Assembly (NCBI GenBank): GCA_038239195.1
Contig: JBBSEZ010000011.1
Location: 1-56,394, forward strand
Source of the DNA: JBBSEZ01 sp038239195
Lineage (GTDB): Bacteria; Planctomycetota; Planctomycetia; Gemmatales; Gemmataceae
DNA: 56,394 bases
Direction of reading: 5' to 3'
Below are positions 1 to 10,300 of this stretch, piece after piece. Position 1 is the stretch's first letter. Every line of letters begins with the position of its first letter. The notes below the pieces were generated by a model. The model did not search any database, was not told where the DNA came from, and was given only the letters and a program-made list of their open reading frames with translations. The position numbers and the translations under genes are program-made.

Positions 1-102
1 ACCGCTTCCTCCGCCTCCGCCTGGATCGCATGGGCCGACGGCCCTTGTGCGCCCCGCCACCAACCGCCGACCCCCCATCTAACCCCAAGACGGGCCCGGA
101 TA

Positions 103-480
103 GTGCCCCGAATTCTGGGAGGGATTAGCGCTGAGTCTCTGAAGAAAGCGACGGAAGCGGACCGGAAGGCCTGGCAGGAAAAAGGGACGATTGCGACCCA
201 TCGAACGGTGACGTATCACGGCAAGGAGGAAGACCAGGACGGCAGGCCGAAGCCCCTCCATCACTACCTGATTGTCGCCAAGCCCGGGACCGAAGGGGAG
301 TCGGGAGTGGCCTCGATCATTCCCCTCTTCCAGGCGAAAGCGGGAGGAGTGGCGCAGGAAGACCCCCCCCCTGTCCTCGTGCGGACGGGAGGGGCGGAGG
401 CGGCGCTCGCCAAAGCCGAAGAGTATCTGGATGGCCTGCATCCGGGATTGAAGAAGGTCGTGGGCGAGAAAAGCGCCTGA
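103..480 (+). CDS. Small hypothetical protein, possibly 5' partial
   Basis: I do not recognise this 125-residue protein. It is hydrophilic with no signal peptide or membrane segment. It has a central HHYLIVAKPG stretch and a C-terminal helix-like part rich in Ala, Glu and Lys. The GTG at 103 has no clear ribosome site, and the frame stays open to the left edge of the window, so the true start may lie outside. A run of nine C (363-371) inside the gene could cause a length error. The absence of stops and the sensible composition suggest it is real. It lies 46 bases upstream of the peptidase gene on the same strand. Confidence 0.5.
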   Translation: MPRILGGISAESLKKATEADRKAWQEKGTIATHRTVTYHGKEEDQDGRPKPLHHYLIVAKPGTEGESGVASIIPLFQAKAGGVAQEDPPPVLVRTGGAEAALAKAEEYLDGLHPGLKKVVGEKSA

Positions 481-526
481 CGGAAGGCCTCGCTGTCTTC
501 TTCGAGTCACCCCCACGAGCGCCCCC

Positions 527-2596
527 ATGACTCACTTCCGCCACGCCCTCTTCCTCCTCCTCGCTCTCGCCCCCCTCGCGCCGGCGCGAGAGCCCGCCCC
601 CAAGCGCCCTCTCACCCTCGAAGACCTCTGGAAGGTCAAGCGCCCCGGCCCGCCGACTCTCTCGCCCGACGGCAAGTGGGCCTGCGTCGAGTTGACCGCG
701 TACCGCATGAAGGAGAACGACAGCTCCTCGGCCCTGTGGCTGCTGCGCACCGACGGCAAGGCCCAGCGCCGGCTCACCACCTTCAAGGGCAAGAGCTCCG
801 GCCCCGCCTGGTCGCCCGACGGCAAGCTCATCGCCTTCACCGCCAGGCGCAGCGCCGACGGGCCCCAGGTTTATCTGATCGCCCCCGACGGTGGGGAGGC
901 GAGGCAGCTCACGAAGATGCCGATGGCGCCCGGCGCACTCAAGTGGTCGGCCGACGGCAAGGCGCTCTTCTGCATCGCCAGGACCTGGCCCGACGCGCCC
1001 GACGACGACGCCTATCGCAAGAAGGACAAGGCGCTCAAGGGCGACAAGGCCAAGGCGTTCATCATCGACGACGCCCTCTACCGCTACTGGGACGCGTGGC
1101 TGGCCGACGGCCGGCGGCCGGTCGTCTTCGCCATCGACGCGACCACCGGCAAGCACCGCAACCTCTTCGCCGGGCAGAAGCTCCACCTCCCCGTTACGGG
1201 GGCCTCCGCCACGTCCTACGACGTCTCGCCCGACGGCAAGGAACTGTGCTTCGTCGCCGACTCCACGCCCGTACCCGGCACCGACTTCAACCTCGACCTC
1301 TACGCCCTCCCCCTCGACAAGGCCGGCAAGCCGAAGAACCTCACGGCCGACAACCTCGCCAACGACGCGGGCCCCGCCTACGCGCCCGACGGCAAGTCGA
1401 TCGCCTTCACCCGCCAGACGACGCGGTTCTTCTACGCCGACCGCTCGCGCCTGATGCTCCTCGACCGCGCCACCGGCAAGGCCCGCGAGCTGACCGCCAA
1501 GTTCGACCGCTCGTGTGGCCCGCCGCAGTGGTCGCCCGATTCGCGCCGGCTCACGTTCGAGGCCGAGGACAAGGGCTACGTCCGCCTGTTTACCGTGCCG
1601 GTCAAGGGCGGGAAAGTCGCGCCGCTCACGGCTGGCTTCAGCGACCGGGGCCTGTGCGTGAGCCGCGACGGTCGCACGCTGGCATTTCTGCGCACGAGCT
1701 TCGGCCTGCCGCCGGCGGTGTTCGCCTGCGCGAGCGACGGCAAGGGGCCGCGCTAGATCGAGGGCTTCAACAAGGCCCTCGTCGCCTCGTGGGAGCTGGG
1801 GGAGGTGAAGGAGGTGTGGTTCAAGGGCGCCGGCGGGGCCGACGTGCAGATGTGGGTGGTCTATCCGCCGGGCTTCGACGCGAAGAAGAAATGGCCGCTG
1901 TTGCAGATCGTCCACGGCGGGCCACACAACGCCATCCCGACCGCGTTCCACTTCCGGTGGAACCTGCACCTGTTCGCCTCGCGCGGGCACGTGGTGGCGT
2001 GCGTCAACTTCCACGGCTCCAGCGGCTTCGGCCAGGCGTTCACCGACTCGATCACCGGCGACATGCCCACCAAGCCGACGATCGACGTGCTCAAGGCGAC
2101 GGACCATCTGGAGGCCGAGGGCTACGTGGACAGGGCCCGCGTCGCGGCAGCGGGCGGGAGCTACGGCGGATACCTGATGGCGTGGTTCAACGGCCACACC
2201 GACCGCTTCAAGGCGCTGATCTGCCACGCGGGCGTCTACAACTGGCACAGCATGATGGCCTCGGACATAGTGCGCTCGCGCGAGCGGCCACTGGGGGCCC
2301 TGCCGTGGGGCGACCTGGGGAAGATCGACAAGCAATCACCGCAGCGCTACGCCGGCAGGTTCAAGACGCCGACGCTGGTGTTGCACGGCGAGAAGGACTA
2401 CCGCGTGCCGCTCGGGCAGGGGATGGAACATTACAACACGCTACGGCTCAAGGGGGTGCCGACCCGCTTCGTCTACTTCCCCGACGAGAACCACTGGGTG
2501 CTGTCGCCGCAGAACTCACGGCTGTGGCACCGCGAGTTCTTCGCGTGGCTGGAGAAGTACGTCGGCCGGGGGCCGTCGCCCGAGGCGAAGCGCTGA
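527..2596 (+). pseudogene. S9 family peptidase (prolyl oligopeptidase type), interrupted by an in-frame TAG
   Basis: This is a secreted serine peptidase of the prolyl oligopeptidase / acylaminoacyl-peptidase family. The N-terminal half (527-1756) has a signal peptide (MTHFRHALFLLLALAP) and WD40/PD40-like propeller repeats built on SPDGK motifs. The C-terminal half holds the alpha/beta-hydrolase domain: nucleophile elbow GGSYGG near 2155, Asp in HGEKDYRVP near 2393, and His in DENHWV near 2491. A TAG at 1754-1756 separates the halves, but both are in the same frame. The 48 bases before the next ATG (1805) translate without stops as family-like sequence (IEGFNKALVASW). One C-to-T change in a CAG codon would explain the stop. 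It may be a recent nonsense mutation, a sequencing error or a read-through site. Family assignment is firm; status is uncertain. Confidence 0.85.
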
Positions 2597-2627
2597 GCGC
2601 AATGTAGCCCGGGGCCCCGTCGCGGAT

Positions 2628-2646
2628 GCCGCCGCGGAGCGGCGGC
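2628..2646. terminator. GC palindrome between convergent genes
   Basis: A perfect inverted repeat with 8-base arms (GCCGCCGC and GCGGCGGC) and a 3-base loop sits between the ends of the S9 peptidase (2596, plus) and the oxidoreductase (2655, minus). It has no U-tract, so it could be a bidirectional terminator or one of the dispersed palindromes seen elsewhere in the window. Confidence 0.5.
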
Positions 2647-2654
2647 CTACCTTG

Positions 2655-3680
2655 TCACGCCACCGCAACCACCTGCCCCGTGCGCACCGACTCGCATTCG
2701 CGATGGCACAGCACGAGCGCGTCGCGCGCCAGCTTGCCGCTCAGGACGTCGGGCTCCTTGCCGCTCTCGACGCCGCCCACGGCGGCCTGGAGCTCGCGGG
2801 TGAAGGCGGCCACGGTGTCGCCGCTGCCCACCAGCTCGGGGGCGTGCGACTTGCCGTCGGCGGTGAACGCGGTCAGGGGCGTGCCGGCGGAGTCGTAGGC
2901 GAGCGTGGCCCTTTCGAGATAGAGCTGGAAGCCGTGGACGAAGGGCCGGCCGCTCATGGCGACGGCCCCGCTGGAGCACGACAGGGCGGGGCCGGCGGCG
3001 CCGTAGAGATAGCTCGTGGTGAGGTATTCGACGGCCTCGCCCGCCACGACGCCGGTGGAGCAGACGTGCTTCGGCACGCCCGCGAGCAGGCCGATGAAGT
3101 GCGTGTCGTGGACGTGAAGATCGACGGCGGGCCCGCCCGTCTTGCCGGCGTCGGCGATGTCGGCCGACCAGTCGGGCCGCGAGATGACGCGCTGGAAGTG
3201 CCCGCCGAGGAGCTTGCCGTATGTCCCCTCGCGCACGGCCCGGGCGGCGAAGGCGAACTCGGGGAAGAACGGCAGCACGTGGGCGACCATGAGCAGGCGG
3301 CCGGCCTTGCGCGCCGCGGCCAGCATGGCGTCGGCGTCGGCGGGGGCGAGGGCGATGGCCTTCTCGACGAGGACGTGCTTGCCCGCTTCGAGGGCGGCCA
3401 CCGCCATCGAGGGGTGGAGGTTGGTGGGCGTGCAGACGTCGATGAGGTCGAGGTCGGGGTCGGCGAGCATGTGGGCGTAGTCGTCGTAGCGCTTGACGGC
3501 GCCGAGGTCCATCTGAGCGCCGGGCGGGCCGAAGTTGCCGCGGATGCCGGTCCAGTCGCCGGCGAGCTTGGCCTTGTCGCGGCTACAGAGGGCGGTGACG
3601 GCGGCGCCGCGGAGGGCGCGGGCGGCGAGGTAGTGGATCATGCCCATGAACCCTATCCCTGCTAATCCGATCCTCACCAT
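2655..3680 (-). CDS. Gfo/Idh/MocA family oxidoreductase
   Basis: A 341-residue NAD(P)-dependent oxidoreductase that probably acts on a sugar or inositol-like substrate. The N-terminal Rossmann domain opens with GLAGIGFMG. The usual EKP motif appears as LVEKAIALAPADA, with Ala in place of Pro. The C-terminal half contains DLHVHDTHFIGLL, typical of the substrate-binding domain. The length is normal. The start ATG follows a G-rich ribosome site (GGGGGGAA). No partner gene shows the substrate. It is the last ordinary chromosomal gene before the accessory island to its right. Confidence 0.85.
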   Translation of the reverse strand: MVRIGLAGIGFMGMIHYLAARALRGAAVTALCSRDKAKLAGDWTGIRGNFGPPGAQMDLGAVKRYDDYAHMLADPDLDLIDVCTPTNLHPSMAVAALEAGKHVLVEKAIALAPADADAMLAAARKAGRLLMVAHVLPFFPEFAFAARAVREGTYGKLLGGHFQRVISRPDWSADIADAGKTGGPAVDLHVHDTHFIGLLAGVPKHVCSTGVVAGEAVEYLTTSYLYGAAGPALSCSSGAVAMSGRPFVHGFQLYLERATLAYDSAGTPLTAFTADGKSHAPELVGSGDTVAAFTRELQAAVGGVESGKEPDVLSGKLARDALVLCHRECESVRTGQVVAVA

Positions 3681-3758
3681 GAGCAGTTCCCCCCTGTTTT
3701 CCAGCGTTTTTCGCTTCTCATGACTTCCTCCACTCCTCTGGTTTCCACCCGTTTCCGG

Positions 3759-3783
3759 CCATTCTTTGCGCCATTCTTTGCGC
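3759..3783. repeat. 25-bp direct repeat, left copy (two 12-bp units)
   Basis: The sequence is two tandem copies of CATTCTTTGCGC. The same 25 bases recur exactly at 15281-15305, beyond the other end of the DUF499/methylase/helicase operon. They lie 78 bases outside the oxidoreductase start and 72 bases beyond the DUF499 stop, where an island boundary is expected. It may be an attachment or recombinase site; no integrase gene is visible. Confidence 0.6.
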
Positions 3784-3854
3784 CGTTTTGTGGTCGGCGA
3801 GCCTGCTTCCGAGGCCGTTCGGAGCAGCGACTTCCTCCTGCTGCTTGGCCGATG

Positions 3855-6680
3855 TCAAGAGCCGCCGTCTTCCACGATCTGAACCCCGAGTTGCCGGGCA
3901 GCCTCCCGCATGGCCTTGAGGGTGGGGTGGTCGGGGTCGAGCGGCTGGCCGTCCTGGGCGACCAGTTTGAAGGCGATCCCCAGGTTCAAACTCTTCAAGC
4001 CCAATCGCGCTGCCGGGCCGACGAAGCAGCGGAAGACTTCGGTCCACGACTCCAACGGCACGGAGCCGGAAATGGTCACGGCCTGCACCTTCTTCGCCGG
4101 CTTGCTGCCGCCCGACGTGGTGCCGGCCCCGACACCGCCGCCGGTGACGACGCCGTCGTCGTCATCATTCCCGACAACCACAACACCACCAGCCCCCGGC
4201 TGGATCGTCACGGCGGCGGTGTCCGCCGCCGGCTCGGTGAAGGGCGGGATCACCCAGACGCCCTCCTCGCTGCGGTCCAGGGCGACGTACTCGCCGCAAC
4301 GCCGCGTCTGGAGCTTCTCCGGGGACGTGCCTCGCCCGATGGCCACGATCTTGTCCTTGCACGCCTGGGACAGCCCCTGGATCACGGCCTCCGGGGAAGC
4401 CACCATCGGCTTGTCCGTGTAGCGGACGAACGCCTCGACGGCGTCCCGCACGCGGATGCCGCCCTCGGTCGGGACCATCCCCGTCTTCTGGAGCGTGACC
4501 GACCCGACCTTCCGCAGCACCCACTCCTCCTCGTCGGTGACCTGTCTCCAGACGGCCAGGAGGTGGTCGGTGAGGTTGCTGCCGATCTCCGTCATGTTCG
4601 AGACGGCCACTTCCTGCCCCTCGATGCGGGCGATGTGCGGGTAGGCACCGCCGATGACCTCGTTGACGGTTTCCTTCTGCTTCGTCAGTTTCTGCTTCAG
4701 TTCGTCCAGTTGATCGGGGTCGAGTTGGCTGGCGTAGTCCCGCTTCACGGCCTCCAGGGCGGCGACCTCGCGGAGTTCCTTGCGGAGCCGCGTAAGGCCA
4801 CGCTGGTTGGGGAGCAGGAACAGCAGCGTGTTGCGGTAGAGGCGGTCCTTGCTGCCGCACTTCTGGCTGAGTTCCTTGACGCGGTCCTTGACGCCCCCGA
4901 ACAGTTGACCTTCCTCCCAGACGCTTTCCGGCGACATGACGAGCAGCGTCAGCACCTTCTGCTCGGGGAGGTCCGCCTGCGGGTTGACCAGCACCTTCCA
5001 CGTCGCGGGGTCGGTCTTCATCCCCTTGGCCTGCGTCTGCAACGTCTCGATGATTTCAGTGTCGAAGTCCTGGCCGGCGAACTGGCCCCGGTACTGCACC
5101 AGCAGCTTCGTGAGCGTCGGCTTCGTGCCGAACCAGTAGCGTTTCCCCTGCGAGCCGGCACCGGCGTTGTGGAGGTAGAATGCCTTCTCTTCGAGGGCCA
5201 GCAATGCGCCGTCCGTGAAGCCCCAGTTCAGTTCCGGCCTGCCCGTGCTGAAACGGATCTCCTTGCTGGAGAAACCGGCCCGCTCGCCCTGCCCGCCGAA
5301 AGAGCCGAGCAGCACCGCCGACGCCACGCCCTGCGACACCCGCTCGTCCGCGTATTCCCGGCCCCGCTCGTCGTCCAGGGCGACGGCGTTGGCCTTGTCG
5401 CCGATCACGTCGGCGGCGACGACGCTGTCATACGTTGCACCCCAGAGCCGCGTCAGGGCAGCCCGCATGGCGTCAATCGTCCAGCGGACGTGGCAGGGCT
5501 GGATCAGCGGCTGGGTCTGCTTGGTCGTCTCCCGCTCCTGCCACAGGTCGCCGACGATGCTGGCCAGCAGCCGCAGCACGCCACGGGTGCGCTGGAAGTC
5601 GTTGTGCGACCCCCACCGCAAGTACAGCGTGTCGATCAGCGACGGGTGGAACGGGTACGCCGCCAGGATGCGGTCGCGGTAGGTGGCCTTCGACGCCTCC
5701 TGCGGCACCTCGTTCTTGTGCGACGTGTACAACTTCATGAAGGCGTCGGCGACCTGGGCCTGGACCGTGGGGTCGCCGAGCTTCTCGAACAGACGCCGCC
5801 GGACGACCTCGTTGATCTCCTCGTCGGAGACGGGCTTCAGGTCCGCCGACATCCGCCCGAACCGCTTCTCCAGCCGCGACAGGATCTCCTGGCCCCGGTC
5901 GCTGCTGGCGACCTCCAGATGGCTTGCGGGCAGCGTGGCGACGATGACGGCCCCCGGCACCTGGGCGGCGGCTTCGGTCAACTGCTGCACGAAACTCACC
6001 GTCTGGTCGGCCAGCGTCCCCTGGCCGACCGAAACGGCCATCGCACCCACGCAGTAGTCGGCCATCTCGTCCAGCAGGACGAGGCAGGGGGCGGCTTTCC
6101 TCAGGATCTCCGCGAACAGCCCCTGCGGCACGGCCCGGTTCTGGTCGTTGGCCTCGATCATCTTGTAGAGATCGACGCCGCCCAGTTGCAGGGCCAGTTC
6201 GCCCCACAGCGTCCGCGTATGGACCCCCTCCGGGGTGCGACGGCCCTGCGTGGGGTCACAGGTCTGGTTGGAGAAGACCGCGACGTTGCACCGCTGCTTG
6301 GGGATCAGGTCGCCCAGGACGGCTCGGACCTCCGCACACGACGCCGAGGACCGCAACACCTCGGGGTGGCGGGCCAGATGCCACAGGGCGACTTGCGTGT
6401 GGGTCTTGCCCCCGCCGAACGCCGTCTGGAGGCTGATGATGCGGTCGCCCGACTCGGTCGTGCCGCACAACGCCTTGCCGGCCTTCTTGAGGATCTTGCT
6501 CAACCCGCCCGTCAAGTAGGTCTTGGCGAAGAACTGCTCGGGGTCGAGGTATGTCGTCGGTGCGTTGTCCTGCCGGACGGCCCAGACGTTGGCCGCGAAC
6601 ACGGACTCGTCGAGCCGACCCTCGCGGATGTCGCTGTGGGGCAGGGCCACGGTGTACCATTGCGGGAGGGTGGCAGGCAT
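3855..6680 (-). CDS. DUF499 (COG1483-type) P-loop ATPase of a defence-type operon
   Basis: A predicted AAA-like ATPase of 941 residues. Walker A is AFGGGKTH at about residues 87-94 and Walker B is LVLLDE at 200-205. The N-terminal part (DESVFAANVW, then the YLDPEQFF block) and the long helical C-terminal region match the DUF499 family as I know it. The frame is open for another 179 codons upstream, but that stretch overlaps the PIN gene. I place the start at the ATG at 6680, preceded by a purine-rich GAAGAGAAG and 23 bases after the PIN stop. A Val/Gly/Asp-rich linker lies near 4110-4200. DUF499 proteins are known to co-occur with DUF1156 methylases, as here, in predicted anti-invader modules. 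The molecular role is unknown. Confidence 0.85.
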   Translation of the reverse strand: MPATLPQWYTVALPHSDIREGRLDESVFAANVWAVRQDNAPTTYLDPEQFFAKTYLTGGLSKILKKAGKALCGTTESGDRIISLQTAFGGGKTHTQVALWHLARHPEVLRSSASCAEVRAVLGDLIPKQRCNVAVFSNQTCDPTQGRRTPEGVHTRTLWGELALQLGGVDLYKMIEANDQNRAVPQGLFAEILRKAAPCLVLLDEMADYCVGAMAVSVGQGTLADQTVSFVQQLTEAAAQVPGAVIVATLPASHLEVASSDRGQEILSRLEKRFGRMSADLKPVSDEEINEVVRRRLFEKLGDPTVQAQVADAFMKLYTSHKNEVPQEASKATYRDRILAAYPFHPSLIDTLYLRWGSHNDFQRTRGVLRLLASIVGDLWQERETTKQTQPLIQPCHVRWTIDAMRAALTRLWGATYDSVVAADVIGDKANAVALDDERGREYADERVSQGVASAVLLGSFGGQGERAGFSSKEIRFSTGRPELNWGFTDGALLALEEKAFYLHNAGAGSQGKRYWFGTKPTLTKLLVQYRGQFAGQDFDTEIIETLQTQAKGMKTDPATWKVLVNPQADLPEQKVLTLLVMSPESVWEEGQLFGGVKDRVKELSQKCGSKDRLYRNTLLFLLPNQRGLTRLRKELREVAALEAVKRDYASQLDPDQLDELKQKLTKQKETVNEVIGGAYPHIARIEGQEVAVSNMTEIGSNLTDHLLAVWRQVTDEEEWVLRKVGSVTLQKTGMVPTEGGIRVRDAVEAFVRYTDKPMVASPEAVIQGLSQACKDKIVAIGRGTSPEKLQTRRCGEYVALDRSEEGVWVIPPFTEPAADTAAVTIQPGAGGVVVVGNDDDDGVVTGGGVGAGTTSGGSKPAKKVQAVTISGSVPLESWTEVFRCFVGPAARLGLKSLNLGIAFKLVAQDGQPLDPDHPTLKAMREAARQLGVQIVEDGGS

Positions 6681-6703
6681 GATGTCTTCTCTTCGGTCGC
6701 GGG

Positions 6704-7093
6704 TTACCAGATACGAGTGACGCCGTAGGGGTCGAAGGCCACGTCTACGCTGACAATGGGGATGCCTTCGGCCAATGCCTGGGCGATGAGTAGGCGGTCG
6801 AACGGGTCGCGGTGGTGGAACGGCAGAACAGTCAAGCCGCAGAAGTGCGCTTCGGTCGGGATCAGCCACTCGAAGAACGTGCGTGCCATGTGCTGTGGGA
6901 AGAACCCTGGGTAAGGGCCACCGATGTCCAATTTGTTCAGGCTCACCTTGACGGCCACTTCCCACGGAGTGACAAGGCTGACCAACTTCCGGGTCTGCGG
7001 GTCGCAGATCAATGTCTTGGCCGCTGAGGATAGACGCGGATCGTCCCACCAGAACCACAACACGGTATGGGTGTCCAGAAGGACGGTCGTCAT
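6704..7093 (-). CDS. PIN-domain toxin (VapC-like)
   Basis: A 129-residue PIN-domain ribonuclease, the usual toxin length. It begins MTTVLLDTHTVLWF with the first catalytic Asp. It contains TPWEVAVKVSLNKL with the acidic residue of motif two and HRDPFDRLLIAQA with the third acidic site, and a final acidic site lies in SVDVAFDPYG. This is the classic type II subfamily whose members open with LLDTH. The ATG overlaps the antitoxin stop as ATGA (7090-7093), showing translational coupling. It sits inside the methylase-to-DUF499 transcription unit rather than beside it. Confidence 0.88.
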   Translation of the reverse strand: MTTVLLDTHTVLWFWWDDPRLSSAAKTLICDPQTRKLVSLVTPWEVAVKVSLNKLDIGGPYPGFFPQHMARTFFEWLIPTEAHFCGLTVLPFHHRDPFDRLLIAQALAEGIPIVSVDVAFDPYGVTRIW

Positions 7094-7323
7094 TCCATGT
7101 ACTCCGCAAAATCTTCGAGCGGGGCGTCGAAGTCCGGAGCCATCCAGAACGAGCGATCCTTGGCCGTGCCAGGGACGCTCGGCCACGAAGTTCGCGGCGG
7201 GCGGGTAACGACGGCAACTGGCTGGCCGTCGGTCGTCAGGACGAGTTCTTCGCCGGGGGTCATGCCGGCCACTATCTCGGCCAACTTGGGGGTCGCGGCG
7301 GACAACGGCAGGGTACGGGGCAT
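7090..7323 (-). CDS. Phd/YefM-like antitoxin
   Basis: A 77-residue antitoxin paired with the PIN toxin. The N-terminal part (MPRTLPLSAATPKLAEIV) resembles the Phd/YefM DNA-binding fold, followed by GEELVLTTDGQPVAVV, a strand-turn typical of that family. The acidic C-terminal tail (DFDAPLEDFAEYME) is where such antitoxins wrap the toxin. The frame continues 21 codons upstream, but AAAGGAG five bases before the ATG at 7323 decides the start. The pair probably autoregulates; no separate operator is obvious in the 59 bases up to the methylase stop. Confidence 0.82.
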   Translation of the reverse strand: MPRTLPLSAATPKLAEIVAGMTPGEELVLTTDGQPVAVVTRPPRTSWPSVPGTAKDRSFWMAPDFDAPLEDFAEYME

Positions 7324-7382
7324 GGCAACTCCTTTGAAAGTATCGGAAAGAACCAACTCATCATACCGCGACGGCGGGACGG

Positions 7383-10300
7383 TCACTCCTCCCGTTCGCC
7401 GAACAGATTCGTTTGGGCGGTGCCGACCAGGGCGGCTTCCCGCCGCTTGATCTCCGTCCGCAGGGTGTTCCGCTCGCCGAGCAAGGCAGTGACCAGCTTC
7501 CAGTCCTCGGCATCGCGGGGCATGACCTCGAACAACGCCTGGGCCAGACGCCAGAACCCGACGTGGTCGCCCAGGTCGTGACCGTGGAGGTAATGAACCA
7601 GACCGATACGATCTTCAGCCTTCCAGAGCAACATGGCCCGGTGTAGCTGGTCAATGAGGGGGTCGGTCTTGTCGTCCCCCAGGTGGGGACGGTCTGCCCG
7701 GTCGGCGAGGACGGCAAGTCGCGACGAGGAGCCGTCCACAACGAAGATCCCTCGGCCCCGTGCGACATCCATCGCGCTCTCGGACTCCCCGCCGACCTGA
7801 ACCAGCAACCGCACGTCGTCCCACGACTGTTCGGTCACGCCGTACAGGTTGGCCCAGACGAAGTAGAGCCGCGACAACTGGTCGCCGGTGAACTCCCCGG
7901 CGATGGCCTTCAACGCTGCCTCGCGGACCAGGGTGAGCAACTCTGGGACGGTGACCAGGGTGCCTTCGCCGCGTTCGACACGTTCGTGCTTCCCGAACTC
8001 GCCGACCGCCGGCCCGTAGCAGGCGACGATGAGATCTGCTCCACGGAAGCCGTAACCCCAGAAGCGGTGGACGCTCTCCTTGACCACCCGCTCGATGTCC
8101 CGCCGCACGTCCTTGAAGGAGCCAGGGGTGGTCACCACTCGGGGCCGGCAGACCACGGTGATGGAGGACTCCAGGGCCGAACTGTCCAGCCCGCGAGTCC
8201 GCACTTTTCGCTCGGTGTCGATGGGAAAAGTTGCGGTGATGTTCAGCCCCGCCTCAAAGAGGGCGTTGATCAACGCCGTCCAGGCTTTGGTCGTCTGATG
8301 GGCGAAGATGACTGTGACGACACCGTCCGGCTTGCAGACCCTGCGAATCTGTTTGAAGCAGTCGGCCAGCTTGCGGGTGAAGTGCTGCTCGGCCTTCCGC
8401 ATGTCCCCGCCGTGGCGGTGGGCCAGGGCAGTCGCCTCTTCGGCCTTTGGGGTCTGCGGGGTGGCGAACTTGTCGGGAAACACGTCGTGCAGACCCCGCT
8501 TCAGCCATGTGTAGAACATGTCCGACAGGTCGGCGTAGGAGTACATGTCGAAGTACGGAGGGTCGGTCACCACGCAATCGACGCTCGCGGTCTTGAGGGC
8601 GAGAGCCGCCGCATCACCGTAGATGACTCGCGCCGGCGGGGGCGTGAAGCCGCTGGGCATCTCTTCGTGTTCAAGGAAACGAACGACCCAGTCCAACTGG
8701 CTCTCGCCGCCCCCGCTCGCGTTGTTCAACGGGTCCAGTTCCCCATAGCCCCAGAGCATCGAGATCTTGCCCATGTCGAAGGGCTGCTCGAATTTCTCCC
8801 CGCCGTTGTTCCAGCGGGTGAACGAGGTCATGCGGACGATGATCTTGTCCACCCACATCCCGAGGTAGCAGGCGACGGCTTGACCGTACCCGCCCGGCTC
8901 TGCGGTCGGAATGCCAGCGATCACCTCTCGCAGGCAGTCCGTGAGTGCCTGCACGGCTACCAGTTGACGGTCATTGAAGAGAGATCCCCAGGTCGTGAAC
9001 CCGTATTGGTGGACGCGGATGCCGGTGGAATTCGAGACGGCGTCCTCGTCTTCGTCCTTCAGGGTGATCTCGGGCAAGATCGCCTCGCCGGGACGCTCGC
9101 ACGCGGCGGCGAGGGCTTTAGCCTCCTTGATCGCCGCGATGTCCGCTGGCTCCGGTAGGCGATACTCCTTCCCGCCCGTCCCTTCGATGATGACGGCAGC
9201 CAGTCGGTCGCCGAGTTTGCGATCTCTGCCTGCCCGCCGCAGATCTTTCACCGGGGTCGGTTGCTGGCAGATCGGACAGCGGCAGTTGCCCCTGTTGAGC
9301 ATCGTGCCTTCGGTGCGGGTGATCGCGTTCCCCCTGGCGAGGCCGAACATGACATCCTTCCCGCTCACCGTCAGCGTCAAGGCAACCTTCTTGTCAGCCT
9401 TGGTGCAGATGAGCAGGGATCCAAGGAGCGGTATCTCGGCCCGGCACGACACATTCGAGCATGGGGCTGTTCTCGCCCAGATGTATCCCACCACAGGGCG
9501 TTTGTCAGAGCCAACCGGGTAGAGCCGGGCGATCTTGTCCTTCGTCCGCCGCATGATCTCGCGAGCGTGATGTTCCACGTCGTGGGCCAACAGATTCGGC
9601 ACATCGACCATGTCGTCCGACTTGAACAGCCCGTTCGACGGGGTGGAAACCTGACTCGCGGGTCGTCGCCCCGGCTTCCCGTACTTCTGGGGGAACTCAC
9701 ACGTTGCCCACAAGATGAGATATGCAACCGGGCTGTACTCGTTGGCGATAGGCTGACCACCTAGCCTGCTGACCTCCAATGGGATCGAACCGCCGCCCGC
9801 GAAAGGATCCAGTACAGTTGGCGGGGTGCCACCGTTGGCAATGCGTGTCAATTCGCGTGCGACCCATAGCACCTTCCGGCCCTGCTCGTTGCTGACAATG
9901 ACGGGCATCCCCTTCCTGACCCCGTCTTGGAGAGTCGGCGAGATCGTCTCCCATTTCACCAAACTGCGGTCGTCCAGCATGGTATCGGGGTCCGGCTCCG
10001 TCTGACTCTTTCCCTGCTCAAAGGCGAGCCATTCCGGCGACCACTTGGCGATGAACGTAAGCAGCCGATTGCGAAGGCTGTCCTCCTGCCCGTCGTAGGG
10101 CCGGTAGGGGTCAGGGTCTATGTGCGTGGTTCGACCTCGGCGGTAGGACTTCAACACGTCGGGGACGTGCGTCTTGAGGTGCCGCTCGACGGCGGCTCGG
10201 AAGGCCGGCGGGCAGTCGGGGTGGTCCGGGTCCGGCACCAGTGACGCGAACACGACGGCCCGAGACGCGGCCAGCGGCTTGCGAGTGAACCATAGGTGCA

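Noticed and set aside
1..102. C-terminus of an upstream gene
   Set aside because: Two frames are open to the edge, but 34 codons with no motif are too few to support a call.
3759..3783. CRISPR or iteron array
   Set aside because: Only two adjacent 12-mers are present here, without regular spacers.
3720..6728. Long open frame on the plus strand opposite DUF499
   Set aside because: It is a GC-driven shadow: the minus strand carries Walker motifs and family blocks, while this frame has none and repetitive Arg/Leu composition.
6681..7217. N-terminal extension of DUF499 by 179 residues
   Set aside because: It overlaps the PIN gene almost entirely, and family-like sequence starts at the ATG at 6680.
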